Notes under the pieces: model-generated
Told to the model about the DNA's origin: nothing
What the model saw: the letters and a program-made list of their open reading frames with translations, nothing else
Database searches by the model: none
Made by a program: the position numbers and the translations under genes
Shown: piece by piece, positions 54,178-62,456 of the stretch
Layout: every line of letters starts with the position of its first letter
Position numbering within the stretch: the first letter of the stretch is position 1
Assembly: GCA_024399495.1 (NCBI GenBank)
Contig: JAKSNY010000009.1
Coordinates: 1 to 64,000 of the forward strand
Origin: Paludibacteraceae bacterium
GTDB lineage: Bacteria; Bacteroidota; Bacteroidia; Bacteroidales; Paludibacteraceae
Length of the DNA: 64,000 nucleotides
Reading direction: 5' to 3'

Positions 54178-54293
54178 AAGTTATTACTTTAATTTTCAAT
54201 TCTTAATTTTCAACTTTACTTTCAGTCAGTTTCACAGTCAATTTTCAACTTTCAACTTTCAATTTTCAACTTTCAGTTTTCAACTTTCAATTA
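54151..54293 (+). repeat. long TTGAAAG-family array between ruvX and def
   Basis: The first part (54151-54183) is in the purine sense (GGAAAGTTAAAAGT) and forms the end of ruvX. The second part (54192-54293) is in the opposite sense (TTTCAACTTTCAA forms), with about a dozen degenerate units, and ends 3 bases before the def ATG. It explains the whole 119-bp spacer, and no separate promoter is seen in it. Confidence 0.88.
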
Positions 54294-54296
54294 AAT

Positions 54297-54845
54297 ATGA
54301 TTTACCCGATTGTTATTTACGGCAATAGCGTATTAAAGAAAACCGCTACAGAGATAGATAAGGACTATCCTGAATTGCAAACCCTTATAGCGGATATGTT
54401 CAAGACTCTGCAAAAGGCGGATGGTGTGGGGCTTGCGGCACCACAGATAGGACTGTCAATAAGGCTTTTTATTATTGATTTGGAGCCTTTAAAGGCTGAC
54501 CATCCTGAGTTCAAAGGGTATAAAAAGGTGTTTATTAACCCTACCATATTGGAGTATAGTGATGAAGAGAAATCTGCTGATGAGGGCTGCCTTAGTCTGC
54601 CTGGACTTTCAGAGAGCGTAAGACGTTCCGTATCCATTAAAATCCACTACTTTGATGAGAATTGGGTGGAACATACAGACACTTTCTCTGATTTTCCTGC
54701 CAGGGCAATGCAGCATGAGTATGACCATTTGGAAGGACACGTATATACAGACCGTATATCGCTTATACGACGTCAGATGATATCAAAGAAACTGGCTGCA
54801 CTTACAAAAGGTAAGTTTGAGTGCAAGTATAAGTATAAATTATAG
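54297..54845 (+). CDS. def: peptide deformylase
   Basis: The enzyme removes the formyl group from nascent N-termini. The three motifs are complete: GVGLAAPQIG (43-52), EGCLSLPG with Cys98, and QHEYDHLEG with His140, Glu141 and His144. Its length of 182 residues is normal. Confidence 0.95.
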   Translation: MIYPIVIYGNSVLKKTATEIDKDYPELQTLIADMFKTLQKADGVGLAAPQIGLSIRLFIIDLEPLKADHPEFKGYKKVFINPTILEYSDEEKSADEGCLSLPGLSESVRRSVSIKIHYFDENWVEHTDTFSDFPARAMQHEYDHLEGHVYTDRISLIRRQMISKKLAALTKGKFECKYKYKL

Positions 54846-54856
54846 GGACAGGAGAA

Positions 54857-54881
54857 ATGTATGATGTATGATGTATGAATG
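54857..54881. repeat. TCATACA-type repeat between def and coaE
   Basis: Three 7-bp units (ATGTATG forms) occupy most of the 36-bp gap between the convergent def and coaE genes. Confidence 0.8.
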
Positions 54882-55520
54882 TTAGTACCCAATGTTTTGG
54901 AAGAGAGTGAAGATTTGTGGATTCAGGTCATCTCTTTTTCCGTTTTTGATAATAAAGTCCGCTTTTCTTAATTTTTCGGAAATTGACATTTGGCTGCTCA
55001 TTCTACTTCGGATTTCAGCATCAGAGAGTCCGTCTCTTTTCTTAATACGCTCTATACGTTCCTCTTCTGAAGCCACCACTAGTACAATTTTATCCACATT
55101 GCGGTCAAAACCGGTCTCATAGATGAGGGCACTCTCTACGGCAAGGAAATCACAGTTTTGCCTGTCTTTCCATTCTCTAAATGATTGTATGACAGCAGGG
55201 TGTACTATTGCGTCCAACTTATCACGTAATGTGCTGTCTGAAAAAATCTTTTTTGCAATAAATTTCTTGTCTAATGTAAAACGTGCAGAAGTAGGCGATT
55301 CTGTCTTATTCTTCTTATCTTTGGGGTCATCTAAATTCACAACCTCTATATAAGCCTTTTTGCCAAACAAATCTGTTATGGCACTCTTTACATACTCATC
55401 TTCAACCATCAGGCGTTTAGCCTCTGCATCACAGAAAAAAACAGGCATGCCTGCAATCTCAAGAAGCCTGCATACATGGCTTTTACCGCTACCTATACCA
55501 CCTGTTACACCTAATATCAT
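54882..55520 (-). CDS. coaE: dephospho-CoA kinase
   Basis: The last enzyme of CoA synthesis. The P-loop GVTGGIGSGKS is at 4-14, followed by FFCDAEAKRLM and ESALIYETGFD. The 212-residue protein has a small charged insert (about 60-75) relative to the shortest members. It is the last gene of the nusB-yajC-ybbR-coaE operon; its leader is a GGGTCAA-type repeat. Confidence 0.92.
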   Translation of the reverse strand: MILGVTGGIGSGKSHVCRLLEIAGMPVFFCDAEAKRLMVEDEYVKSAITDLFGKKAYIEVVNLDDPKDKKNKTESPTSARFTLDKKFIAKKIFSDSTLRDKLDAIVHPAVIQSFREWKDRQNCDFLAVESALIYETGFDRNVDKIVLVVASEEERIERIKKRDGLSDAEIRSRMSSQMSISEKLRKADFIIKNGKRDDLNPQIFTLFQNIGY

Positions 55521-55526
55521 AGTATT

Positions 55527-55564
55527 CCTTGATCCCTTGACTCCTGACCCTTGACCCCTGACCC
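55527..55564 (-). repeat. GGGTCAA-type repeat in the coaE leader
   Basis: Five 7-bp units (GGGTCAG, GGGTCAA, GAGTCAA forms, minus-strand reading) fill the 50-bp gap between the ybbR-like stop and the coaE ATG. It is in the opposite orientation relative to its gene from the copy before NIF3. Confidence 0.88.
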
Positions 55565-55570
55565 ATATTT

Positions 55571-56554
55571 TTAATATACAATATACTCCACAGACTCAGG
55601 TGTGAGTTTGCAGTTGGTTACTCCGTCAGGTGTTTTGGCTATATTAATATATTGGTTTTTGGCATTGCTGCTTATAATATCGTTATAGTCAATGTTCAGT
55701 GAGAACTCACTTGGGCTGATTGTGCTATATTTACTTTTCCCTATGGTGTATTTTACAATAACTTCGTTAGGTATTGCTTTTACAGAGTAGTGTGACGGTA
55801 CATTTACGACTTTTACAGGTACAGAGGTGGTGCCTTCTATGTATATCTCCACAGGAACAGTAACTTTTACAAATTTGGTATCTGATTTGAACCTATCGGG
55901 AAAAATAATTCCAACTTCACTTACAAGCGTGTCATTTAAATCATGAGCGGTAAGTTTTTTAGTGTAAACGCAATGTAAAGTGTCAAGTCTATCTTGTGAC
56001 GCATAAATTTTAATGGAAGATGGAGTTATTTTGCATGAATCGCTCAAACAGAATTGACCGTCACAGGTTATGTCCTTGACCAACACCACAGGCACGTTCT
56101 TGAATTTAAGCACACCCTTTTCAATGATTATTTCGGTTGGATAGTAATCCACTATGGTGGTGGAGTTTGAATAGCGCTCCTTTATTTGTATGTCAAAAAG
56201 ACTGGATGCTGAATATACAGATTTTTTTGCGTTGATTATTTCCGGATGCTCATCAAAGTCAAATGTTAGAGAGTCGTCTTTACTAAGCATTGTCAATATG
56301 GTCACCCCTTTTTCCTTAACTTTGACATCAATTTCTGTTATCAGGTCGGCTGAAAACTCGATTTCCGATGGCACATTGATGTAACGTATTTTCATCGGGA
56401 CGGTATATTCGTAAGTCTTGTTTAAGGAGATGGTAAACCAAAAGATAGTGGATATCGCTACAAAAAACATAAACACAAGGACGTTCCTGGAAAAGAGGAA
56501 CATCTTTAATTTTTCTAAATATGTGTTAAATATGTCTTTTGGAATTTTATTCAC
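55571..56554 (-). CDS. YbbR-like domain membrane protein
   Basis: The 327-residue protein has one N-terminal transmembrane helix (about 23-43) and two to three YbbR-like beta domains (for example VPMKIRYINVPSEIEFSADL and VPVKVVNVPSHYSVKAIPNEVIVKY). CdaR, a relative, regulates a c-di-AMP cyclase; the role here is not shown. The start is GTG at 56554, 2 bases after the yajC stop. Confidence 0.82.
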   Translation of the reverse strand: MNKIPKDIFNTYLEKLKMFLFSRNVLVFMFFVAISTIFWFTISLNKTYEYTVPMKIRYINVPSEIEFSADLITEIDVKVKEKGVTILTMLSKDDSLTFDFDEHPEIINAKKSVYSASSLFDIQIKERYSNSTTIVDYYPTEIIIEKGVLKFKNVPVVLVKDITCDGQFCLSDSCKITPSSIKIYASQDRLDTLHCVYTKKLTAHDLNDTLVSEVGIIFPDRFKSDTKFVKVTVPVEIYIEGTTSVPVKVVNVPSHYSVKAIPNEVIVKYTIGKSKYSTISPSEFSLNIDYNDIISSNAKNQYINIAKTPDGVTNCKLTPESVEYIVY

Positions 56555-56556
56555 AC

Positions 56557-56916
56557 TTATTTACTTTTCAAAAAATTTTCGCCATTCTTGTCTTCTGAGG
56601 CTGTGGCTGTGTCCATAGCAGAGGCATACACAGAACCTTTGTCAACGGTTATCTTAACACCTTCGCATATTTCAAGAACTATGGTGGCATCTTTTACCTC
56701 TTTAACCTTTCCGTAGATACCGCCGGCCGTGATTACCTTGTCGCCTACCGTTATGCTGTCACGGAATTTCTTGATTTCTTTCTGTTTCTTCATTTGTGGA
56801 CGTATCATAAAGAAATAGAACACCACAAATATCAGCACTAACATAATAAGGGTACTGTATGTACCGCTGCCGCTCGCAGTTCCTGTTGCGGCTTGTAATA
56901 GAACCAAATTTTTCAT
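56557..56916 (-). CDS. yajC: preprotein translocase subunit YajC
   Basis: The 119-residue protein has one transmembrane helix (LIMLVLIFVVFYFFMIRPQMKKQKE) followed by DSITVGDKVITAGGIYGKVKEV, the complete YajC signature. It belongs to the SecDF-YajC export complex. It sits 2 bases behind the nusB stop. Confidence 0.95.
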   Translation of the reverse strand: MKNLVLLQAATGTASGSGTYSTLIMLVLIFVVFYFFMIRPQMKKQKEIKKFRDSITVGDKVITAGGIYGKVKEVKDATIVLEICEGVKITVDKGSVYASAMDTATASEDKNGENFLKSK

Positions 56917-56918
56917 AA

Positions 56919-57881
56919 TTATAATGTATTAGTTGTTGTTTTCTTCTTAACTACGGCAACCTTGACAAGTTTGCCCTCCTTTTTAAGTTTTGAGGCAATG
57001 GTATCCAAAATTCCGTTAAGGAATTCGTAACTTTTACTGGTACTATAAAGTTTTGAAATTTCCATATACTCGTTAATGGTTACATTTACAGGAATCAGCG
57101 GAAAGTTTATCAACTCCGCTACGGCTACTATCATGGTGCATACGTCCATAGTCGCCATTCTATCCTCATCCCAGTTCTTTGCGTTCTCTGCAATCATCTT
57201 TGCATATTCGTCCTTACCCTTGATGGCGTAATCAAGAAGAGAGAATGCGTATTCACGGTCTGTGTCATCATTAAACATAGGTAGAAGCTCCTGATTCTCA
57301 TTGTTATCCTGAGAAAAATGCTTGATGGTCTTATCTATGAAACTTATTACAATCTCTATGTCATCATTCCAATATATGTCCATGTCCTCTAACTGCTCAT
57401 AAAGCAAATCACTCTCTGCCAGCACTTTTTTGTATAACTTACGCCACAGCATCTTGTCATCGTCGTAAGAGACGTTATCCGCAGACATATACTCCTTGTA
57501 ATCCTCACTTGCTATAACCGCTTCATACATTGACTTTATAAAATCAGAATCACCGTCCCAGTGCAACCCTGTGGCTTTAACATAATCGGACAATGTTTTA
57601 TTTGATAATAGTTGTTTGTAAAATTTATTGTTAATAAAACGCTTGTTAGGATTCAACTCCTCGACGGTAGGTCTTAACTTGTTTAAACCTATCTCTATGC
57701 GGTTAATTGCGTATCGGGTTATTTCTATGGAGAGCAGAAGCAGCCAAAAATAAACCTCGTATGTTTTGTTAAGACTGGTTTGCAACTGTTTTTCAGCCAA
57801 TTTTGCATTAGGTTGCGGATTGTTTTGCCACGAGTACATCAGTTGCACAATCTTTGTTCTAATTAAAGCTCTGTTAATCAT
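56919..57881 (-). CDS. nusB: transcription antitermination factor NusB (long form)
   Basis: The 320-residue protein starts MINRALIRTKIVQLMYSW and ends with the NusB core, seen as DVCTMIVAVAELINFPLIPVNVTINEYMEISKLYSTSKSYEFLNGILDTIA. Bacteroidota NusB proteins carry a long N-terminal part compared with the roughly 140 residues of E. coli. The ATG at 57881 is chosen because the -7 box TATCTTTG lies at 57914-57907, inside the longer frame. Confidence 0.9.
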   Translation of the reverse strand: MINRALIRTKIVQLMYSWQNNPQPNAKLAEKQLQTSLNKTYEVYFWLLLLSIEITRYAINRIEIGLNKLRPTVEELNPNKRFINNKFYKQLLSNKTLSDYVKATGLHWDGDSDFIKSMYEAVIASEDYKEYMSADNVSYDDDKMLWRKLYKKVLAESDLLYEQLEDMDIYWNDDIEIVISFIDKTIKHFSQDNNENQELLPMFNDDTDREYAFSLLDYAIKGKDEYAKMIAENAKNWDEDRMATMDVCTMIVAVAELINFPLIPVNVTINEYMEISKLYSTSKSYEFLNGILDTIASKLKKEGKLVKVAVVKKKTTTNTL

Positions 57882-57906
57882 CGTTATGATTTTTTTTTCT
57901 TGACTA

Positions 57907-57914
57907 CAAAGATA
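57907..57914 (-). promoter_or_regulatory. -7 box of the nusB-yajC-ybbR-coaE operon
   Basis: TATCTTTG on the minus strand fits TAnnTTTG and precedes the nusB ATG by 25 bases. Confidence 0.65.
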
Positions 57915-58010
57915 TGATTTTTTTGTCACGATGTAAAATAATTTGCGTTTTATTTTGATATGTCAAAAATTTTCAAGATTTTTGTAACGATTTTTTAACA
58001 AACCTTCCAG

Positions 58011-58394
58011 ATGATTAATTTGTTTAACAGAACCCCAAAGGAAGAACCAAGCAGGGTTCAGAGAGAAGACAGGGAAGACAAGGAGATTGTGTTTTCCAAA
58101 GCCGTGAAAGCCGGTAAGAGAGTTTATTACTTGGATGTAAAGAAAGACCGTCGTGGCGATTTGTTCCTTTCTGTTACAGAGAGTAAGCGTAAATCCGTAA
58201 CAGAAGACGGACAGTTCATCTTTGAAAAACACAAGATTTTCTTGTATAAAGAGGATTTTGACAAGTTTGAAGAGGCAATGACTGAAGTGTTATCTTACAT
58301 GCGTAAGGCTATGCCTGTTGTAGAACCTGCAGAGGGAACTGAGGCAGAGGTGGAGTCTGATGCCACAGTTGAAGAGCCAAAGGCAGAAGAGTAA
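58011..58394 (+). CDS. DUF3276 (PUR-alpha-like) nucleic-acid-binding protein
   Basis: The 127-residue protein has the PUR-type repeat IVFSKAVKAGKRVYYLDVKKDRRGDLFLSVTESKR followed by FEKHKIFLYKEDFDKFEEAMTEVLSYM. This is the DUF3276 family, which binds single-stranded nucleic acid in studied Bacteroidota and spirochaete members. The acidic tail (about 105-127) is low complexity. A strong terminator follows. Confidence 0.88.
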   Translation: MINLFNRTPKEEPSRVQREDREDKEIVFSKAVKAGKRVYYLDVKKDRRGDLFLSVTESKRKSVTEDGQFIFEKHKIFLYKEDFDKFEEAMTEVLSYMRKAMPVVEPAEGTEAEVESDATVEEPKAEE

Positions 58395-58413
58395 GAATCA
58401 GAATTTAAATGAA

Positions 58414-58447
58414 AGGCTTCCACAGTGATTGCGGAAGCCTTTTTTTT
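58414..58447 (+). terminator. terminator of the DUF3276 gene
   Basis: AGGCTTCC, an 11-base loop and GGAAGCCT are followed by seven T residues. Confidence 0.92.
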
Positions 58448-58482
58448 GCTTGTATGCAGTCTCCTTGAGACCGCTATGTGGA

Positions 58483-58650
58483 TTAACCCTCTACAATAGA
58501 CTCTGTAGGACAAGCGGCGGCACATGTGCCACAGTCAACGCACTTATCAGGATCAATTTTGTAGATATCACCCTCAGAGATAGCCTCTTGAGGGCACTCG
58601 CTAATACAAGTTCCACAAGCAATACATGTGTCTTTAATAACGTATGCCAT
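58483..58650 (-). CDS. 2[4Fe-4S] ferredoxin
   Basis: The 55-residue protein has two CxxCxxCxxxCP motifs: CIACGTCISECP and CVDCGTCAAACP. It is a clostridial-type electron carrier with two [4Fe-4S] clusters. The ATG at 58650 is chosen; the longer frame to 58677 reads through the -7 box TAACTTTG (58682-58675). Confidence 0.93.
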   Translation of the reverse strand: MAYVIKDTCIACGTCISECPQEAISEGDIYKIDPDKCVDCGTCAAACPTESIVEG

Positions 58651-58674
58651 AATGGTAATGTTTTTAGATTGGTG

Positions 58675-58682
58675 CAAAGTTA
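58675..58682 (-). promoter_or_regulatory. -7 box of the ferredoxin gene
   Basis: TAACTTTG on the minus strand fits TAnnTTTG, 25 bases before the ATG. The TTGAAAG array lies directly upstream, where the -33 element should be. Confidence 0.6.
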
Positions 58683-58691
58683 CAAAAAAAT

Positions 58692-58722
58692 AATTGAAAA
58701 TTGAAAGTTGAAAGTTGAAAAT
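58692..58722. repeat. TTGAAAG-type array between ferredoxin and purA promoters
   Basis: About four units (TTGAAAA, TTGAAAG) lie between the divergent -7 boxes of the ferredoxin gene and purA. Confidence 0.85.
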
Positions 58723-58723
58723 G

Positions 58724-58754
58724 TTTAATTATTAAAAAAAAATAAGTATATTTG
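58724..58754 (+). promoter_or_regulatory. promoter of purA
   Basis: TTTA (58724-58727), a 19-base spacer and TATATTTG (58747-58754) approximate the consensus. The -7 box lies about 60 bases before the ATG, so the message has a leader. Confidence 0.6.
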
Positions 58755-58784
58755 CATTTCAAAACAATTAAATTTTTTAATAGC

Positions 58785-58807
58785 GAGGGGAGCGGATGCG
58801 TCCCCTT
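58785..58807 (+). other. hairpin in the purA leader
   Basis: GAGGGGA and TCCCCTT form a 7-bp stem (one G-U) with a 9-base loop, ending 5 to 8 bases before the purA start codons. It could modulate translation; no riboswitch class is recognised. Confidence 0.45.
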
Positions 58808-58814
58808 TATAATG

Positions 58815-60086
58815 ATGGCTAAAGCAGATGTTTTATTAGGGCTCCAATGGGGCGATGAGGGTAAGGGAAAAGTTATAGATGTGCTTACCCCTGATTATGA
58901 TGCAGTTACAAGATTTCAAGGCGGACCTAACGCAGGTCACACCCTTGAGTTTGACGGTCAAAAGTATGTGTTGCGTTCCATACCGTCAGGTATTTTCCAA
59001 GGCAACAAGATAAACATTATAGGTAATGGCGTAGTGCTTGACCCTGCACTATTTAAGGCTGAGGCTGAGGCACTTGCAGCATCGGGGCATGACCTTACCA
59101 AAAGATTGTACATATCTAAGAAGGCTCACCTTATAATGCCTACACATCGTGTGCTTGATGCGGCAAATGAGGCTGCCAAGGGAGATTCCAAAGTTGGAAC
59201 CACAGGTAAGGGCATAGGTCCTACATATACAGATAAAATTAGCCGTAACGGACTACGTGTAGGCGATATAAACAATAATTTTGATGAGAAATATGCCAAG
59301 GCAAAGGCTCGCCACGATGCCATGCTTAAAGGTATGAATTTTGCCTACGATGTAGCCGCAGTGGAAAAAGAGTGGTTTGAGGGTATTGAGTACCTTAAAA
59401 AGTTTACTTTTATAGATAGTGAGCATTTTGTAAACGGACTGCTTGATGACGATAAGTCAATACTCTGCGAGGGTGCACAAGGCACAATGCTTGATGTTGA
59501 TTTTGGCTCATACCCGTTTGTAACATCATCTAACACAATATGTGCAGGTGCATGCAGCGGTCTTGGAATTGCCCCTAATAAAATAGGTGACGTATATGGA
59601 ATATTTAAGGCATACTGCACCAGAGTGGGTGGAGGTCCGTTCCCTACAGAGTTGTTTGATAAGGTGGGGGAGACACTTTGTGAGAAAGGTCATGAGTTCG
59701 GTGCGGTTACAGGTCGCCGCCGTCGTTGCGGTTGGATAGACTTGGTGGCTCTTAAATATGCCGTTATGATAAACGGTGTAACCAAGCTTATAATGATGAA
59801 GAGTGACGTTATGGACACATTCCCAACCATTAAGGCTTGCGTGGCTTACAAGATAGACGGAGAGGAGATAGACTACTTCCCGTATGAGATTTGTGATAAG
59901 AAAATAGAGCCTGTATATACAGAACTTGACGGTTGGCAAACCGATATGACCAAGGTGTCATCAGAAGATGAGTTCCCTGAGGAGTTCAACGCATATCTTG
60001 ATTTTCTTGAGGATTTCTTGGGTGTGCCTATCAAGATAGTTTCTGTGGGACCTGACCGTCAGCAGACCATAATTCGCTATCAATAA
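58815..60086 (+). CDS. purA: adenylosuccinate synthase
   Basis: The enzyme makes adenylosuccinate from IMP and Asp with GTP. LLGLQWGDEGKGKVIDVL at the N-terminus, GGPNAGHT, STGKGIGPTY-like (VGTTGKGIGPTYTDK) and GRRRRCGWID are all present. The protein is 423 residues; an ATG 3 bases earlier (58812) is equally possible. The frame extending to 58752 would translate the leader hairpin. Confidence 0.95.
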   Translation: MAKADVLLGLQWGDEGKGKVIDVLTPDYDAVTRFQGGPNAGHTLEFDGQKYVLRSIPSGIFQGNKINIIGNGVVLDPALFKAEAEALAASGHDLTKRLYISKKAHLIMPTHRVLDAANEAAKGDSKVGTTGKGIGPTYTDKISRNGLRVGDINNNFDEKYAKAKARHDAMLKGMNFAYDVAAVEKEWFEGIEYLKKFTFIDSEHFVNGLLDDDKSILCEGAQGTMLDVDFGSYPFVTSSNTICAGACSGLGIAPNKIGDVYGIFKAYCTRVGGGPFPTELFDKVGETLCEKGHEFGAVTGRRRRCGWIDLVALKYAVMINGVTKLIMMKSDVMDTFPTIKACVAYKIDGEEIDYFPYEICDKKIEPVYTELDGWQTDMTKVSSEDEFPEEFNAYLDFLEDFLGVPIKIVSVGPDRQQTIIRYQ

Positions 60087-60090
60087 TGGC

Positions 60091-60507
60091 TCACATATTA
60101 AGTACAAGTGCAGAGAATGCTATCAAAGCAGTAGAAAAGCACATGTAGTTATCAAAAGAAGGCAGGGCAAGTCCCTGCTTTTTTGCTCTTCTGCTTTCCA
60201 ATATTTTAGCCCCTATGGCAAGTAAATAGAATCCGAATCCTGCACAAGCCATAGCAAAGGCACCGCCATAACTCATAACTGTAAACATTATAAAAAGATA
60301 TAGCAGAAGGTTGCAGTACATACTTGCTCCAGATGACAGCCTTTTCTTGGATATAAGCCAAAAAGCGTTTATTAGGAAGAACGCCACAGAGGCATAAATT
60401 CCCAACATAAACAGAAATTTACCACCAGGTGTTTGAGTGTAAATAAAAGTCCAGCCTACAATAGCAATCAAAGAGCAAACGCACGCCGCAATATTCAGTC
60501 TTTTCAT
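60091..60507 (-). CDS. small four-helix membrane protein, unknown function
   Basis: The 138-residue protein has four transmembrane helices (about 8-24, 32-52, 66-98 with a Gly/Ala-rich turn, 118-136). There is a cytoplasmic basic loop (ESRRAKKQG) between the third and fourth. I do not recognise a family. It ends 4 bases from the purA stop and has a TACCTTTG -7 box at 60532-60525. Confidence 0.65.
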   Translation of the reverse strand: MKRLNIAACVCSLIAIVGWTFIYTQTPGGKFLFMLGIYASVAFFLINAFWLISKKRLSSGASMYCNLLLYLFIMFTVMSYGGAFAMACAGFGFYLLAIGAKILESRRAKKQGLALPSFDNYMCFSTALIAFSALVLNM

Positions 60508-60524
60508 AATCGTTAAATTTTGTG

Positions 60525-60532
60525 CAAAGGTA
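60525..60532 (-). promoter_or_regulatory. -7 box of the small membrane protein gene
   Basis: TACCTTTG on the minus strand fits TAnnTTTG, 18 bases before the ATG. Confidence 0.55.
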
Positions 60533-60544
60533 CAAATTTTTTTT

Positions 60545-60615
60545 GTAACTTTTTTTCGCTTCGCTCAAAGAAAGTTACTCACGCTCGGAAAAACAAAATT
60601 TTTATTTTGTTTTTC
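60545..60615. other. two hairpins between divergent promoters
   Basis: GTAACTTT/AAAGTTAC (60545-60552 with 60571-60578) encloses a CGCTTCGCTC loop. GAAAAACAAAAT/ATTTTGTTTTTC (60588-60599 with 60604-60615) is a perfect 12-bp stem. The second overlaps the -33 element of typA. Confidence 0.7.
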
Positions 60616-60636
60616 CCTCACTTAATCGTACCTTTG
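60606..60636 (+). promoter_or_regulatory. promoter of typA
   Basis: TTTG (60606-60609), a 19-base spacer and TACCTTTG (60629-60636) match the consensus. The ATG follows 20 bases later. Confidence 0.75.
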
Positions 60637-60656
60637 TGCCCTCAAATAAATAATAT

Positions 60657-62456
60657 ATGCAGGATATTAGAAACATTGCCATTATTGCACACGTTGACCA
60701 TGGTAAAACCACATTGGTTGACAAGATGCTTGTAGCCGGAGCCTTGTTCCGTGAAGGAGAGAACAAAGGGGAGTTGATACTTGATAATAACGATTTGGAG
60801 CGTGAGCGAGGCATAACCATAGTTTCCAAAAATGTATCAATAGTGTATAAAAATACAAAAATCAACATTATTGACACTCCGGGGCATAGCGATTTTGGCG
60901 GTGAGGTGGAGCGTGTACTTAATATGGCAGACGGTGTCCTGCTACTTGTAGATGCTTTTGAAGGTCCTATGCCACAAACCAGATTTGTGTTGCAGAAGGC
61001 TATAGAGATAGGCTTAAAGCCAATAGTTGTGGTTAATAAGGTGGATAAGCCAAACTGTCGCCCCGATGAGGTGCAGGAGGCGGTGTTTGACCTTATGTGC
61101 AGCCTTGACGCTACAGAGGAGCAGCTTGATTTCCCAACCATCTACGGCTCTGCCAAGAACGGATGGATGTCAGAGGATTGGAAAAAGCCAACAGACAACA
61201 TTTGTCCGCTACTTGATTCCATAATAAAGTATATACCTGCACCTAAGACACTTGAAGGTCCGCTACAGATGCTTATAACATCACTTGACTACTCATCTTA
61301 TGTAGGGCGTATAGCGGTGGGTAGGGTACATCGTGGTACAATAGAGGAGAACAAGGATGTGGTGCTTGTACACCGTGACGGTTCACAGAACAAATGTCGC
61401 ATTAAGGAACTTAACATATTCTCAGGCTTTGGCAAGACAAGGGTAAGCAGTGTATCAAGCGGAGAACTTTGTGCCATAGTGGGTCTTGAGAAATTTGAGA
61501 TAGGGGATTCCATCTGCGATGCAGAGACAGTGGAGCCTCTGCCACCAATAGCCATAGATGAGCCTACCATGAGTATGGTGTTCACCATAAATGACTCACC
61601 TTTCTTTGGCAAAGAGGGCAAGTTTGTAACATCACGCCACATAAATGACCGTCTTGTACGTGAACTTGATAAAAACCTGGCTCTAAGGGTTACTAAAGAG
61701 GATAATGAGGACGTATGGCACGTATTTGGACGTGGAGTCCTGCACCTCTCTGTGCTTATAGAGACTATGAGACGTGAGGGCTATGAACTGCAAGTAGGTC
61801 AGCCACAGGTTATTATAAAAGAGATAGACGGCGTACAGTGTGAGCCGTTTGAGCAGCTTACAATAAATGTGCCTGAGGAGTTCTCAGGTAAGGTTATAGA
61901 GATGGTCTCTAACCGTAAAGGAGACCTTATGTCAATGGATACCAAGAACGACAGAATCCATATAGAGTTTGAGATTCCGTCAAGAGGCATTATAGGCTTG
62001 CGTACAAACATTCTTACCGCAACGGCAGGAGAGGCTGTAATAGCCCACAGATTTGTAAGATACGCCCCATATAAGGGGGATATAGAACGCCGTAACAATG
62101 GCTCAATAGTAGCACTGGAGAGCGGTACTGCATACGCATACGCCATAGACAAACTACAGGATAGAGGCAAGTTCTTTATAGAGCCGCAAGATGAGGTCTA
62201 TGCAGGTCAGGTGGTAGGAGAGCATTGCAAGGAGGGCGATTTGCCTGTAAATGTTACCAAATCAAAGAAACTTACCAATATGCGTGCATCGGGTTCTGAT
62301 GAGAAGACCCACATAGCCCCAGCTGTAGTTATGAGCCTTGAGGAATCTTTGGAATACATAAAGGCAGATGAGTATGTAGAGGTTACACCAAAGTCAATAA
62401 GACTCAGAAAAATAATTCTTGATGACCTTGAACGCAAACGTGCAAACAAACAATAA
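60657..62456 (+). CDS. typA: translational GTPase TypA/BipA
   Basis: The 599-residue GTPase has the P-loop AHVDHGKTTL (11-20), the switch region RERGITI, DTPGHSDFGGEVERVL, and NKVDK. The EF-G-like domains III and V and the TypA-specific C-terminal domain (RSGSDEKTHIAP-like, ASGSDEKTHIAPAVVMSLEESLEYI) follow. It binds ribosomes under stress or low temperature. Confidence 0.95.
   Translation: MQDIRNIAIIAHVDHGKTTLVDKMLVAGALFREGENKGELILDNNDLERERGITIVSKNVSIVYKNTKINIIDTPGHSDFGGEVERVLNMADGVLLLVDAFEGPMPQTRFVLQKAIEIGLKPIVVVNKVDKPNCRPDEVQEAVFDLMCSLDATEEQLDFPTIYGSAKNGWMSEDWKKPTDNICPLLDSIIKYIPAPKTLEGPLQMLITSLDYSSYVGRIAVGRVHRGTIEENKDVVLVHRDGSQNKCRIKELNIFSGFGKTRVSSVSSGELCAIVGLEKFEIGDSICDAETVEPLPPIAIDEPTMSMVFTINDSPFFGKEGKFVTSRHINDRLVRELDKNLALRVTKEDNEDVWHVFGRGVLHLSVLIETMRREGYELQVGQPQVIIKEIDGVQCEPFEQLTINVPEEFSGKVIEMVSNRKGDLMSMDTKNDRIHIEFEIPSRGIIGLRTNILTATAGEAVIAHRFVRYAPYKGDIERRNNGSIVALESGTAYAYAIDKLQDRGKFFIEPQDEVYAGQVVGEHCKEGDLPVNVTKSKKLTNMRASGSDEKTHIAPAVVMSLEESLEYIKADEYVEVTPKSIRLRKIILDDLERKRANKQ

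Noticed and set aside
58785..58807. Purine riboswitch in the purA leader
   Set aside because: Only one short hairpin is present; the conserved three-way junction and loop sequences of purine riboswitches are absent.
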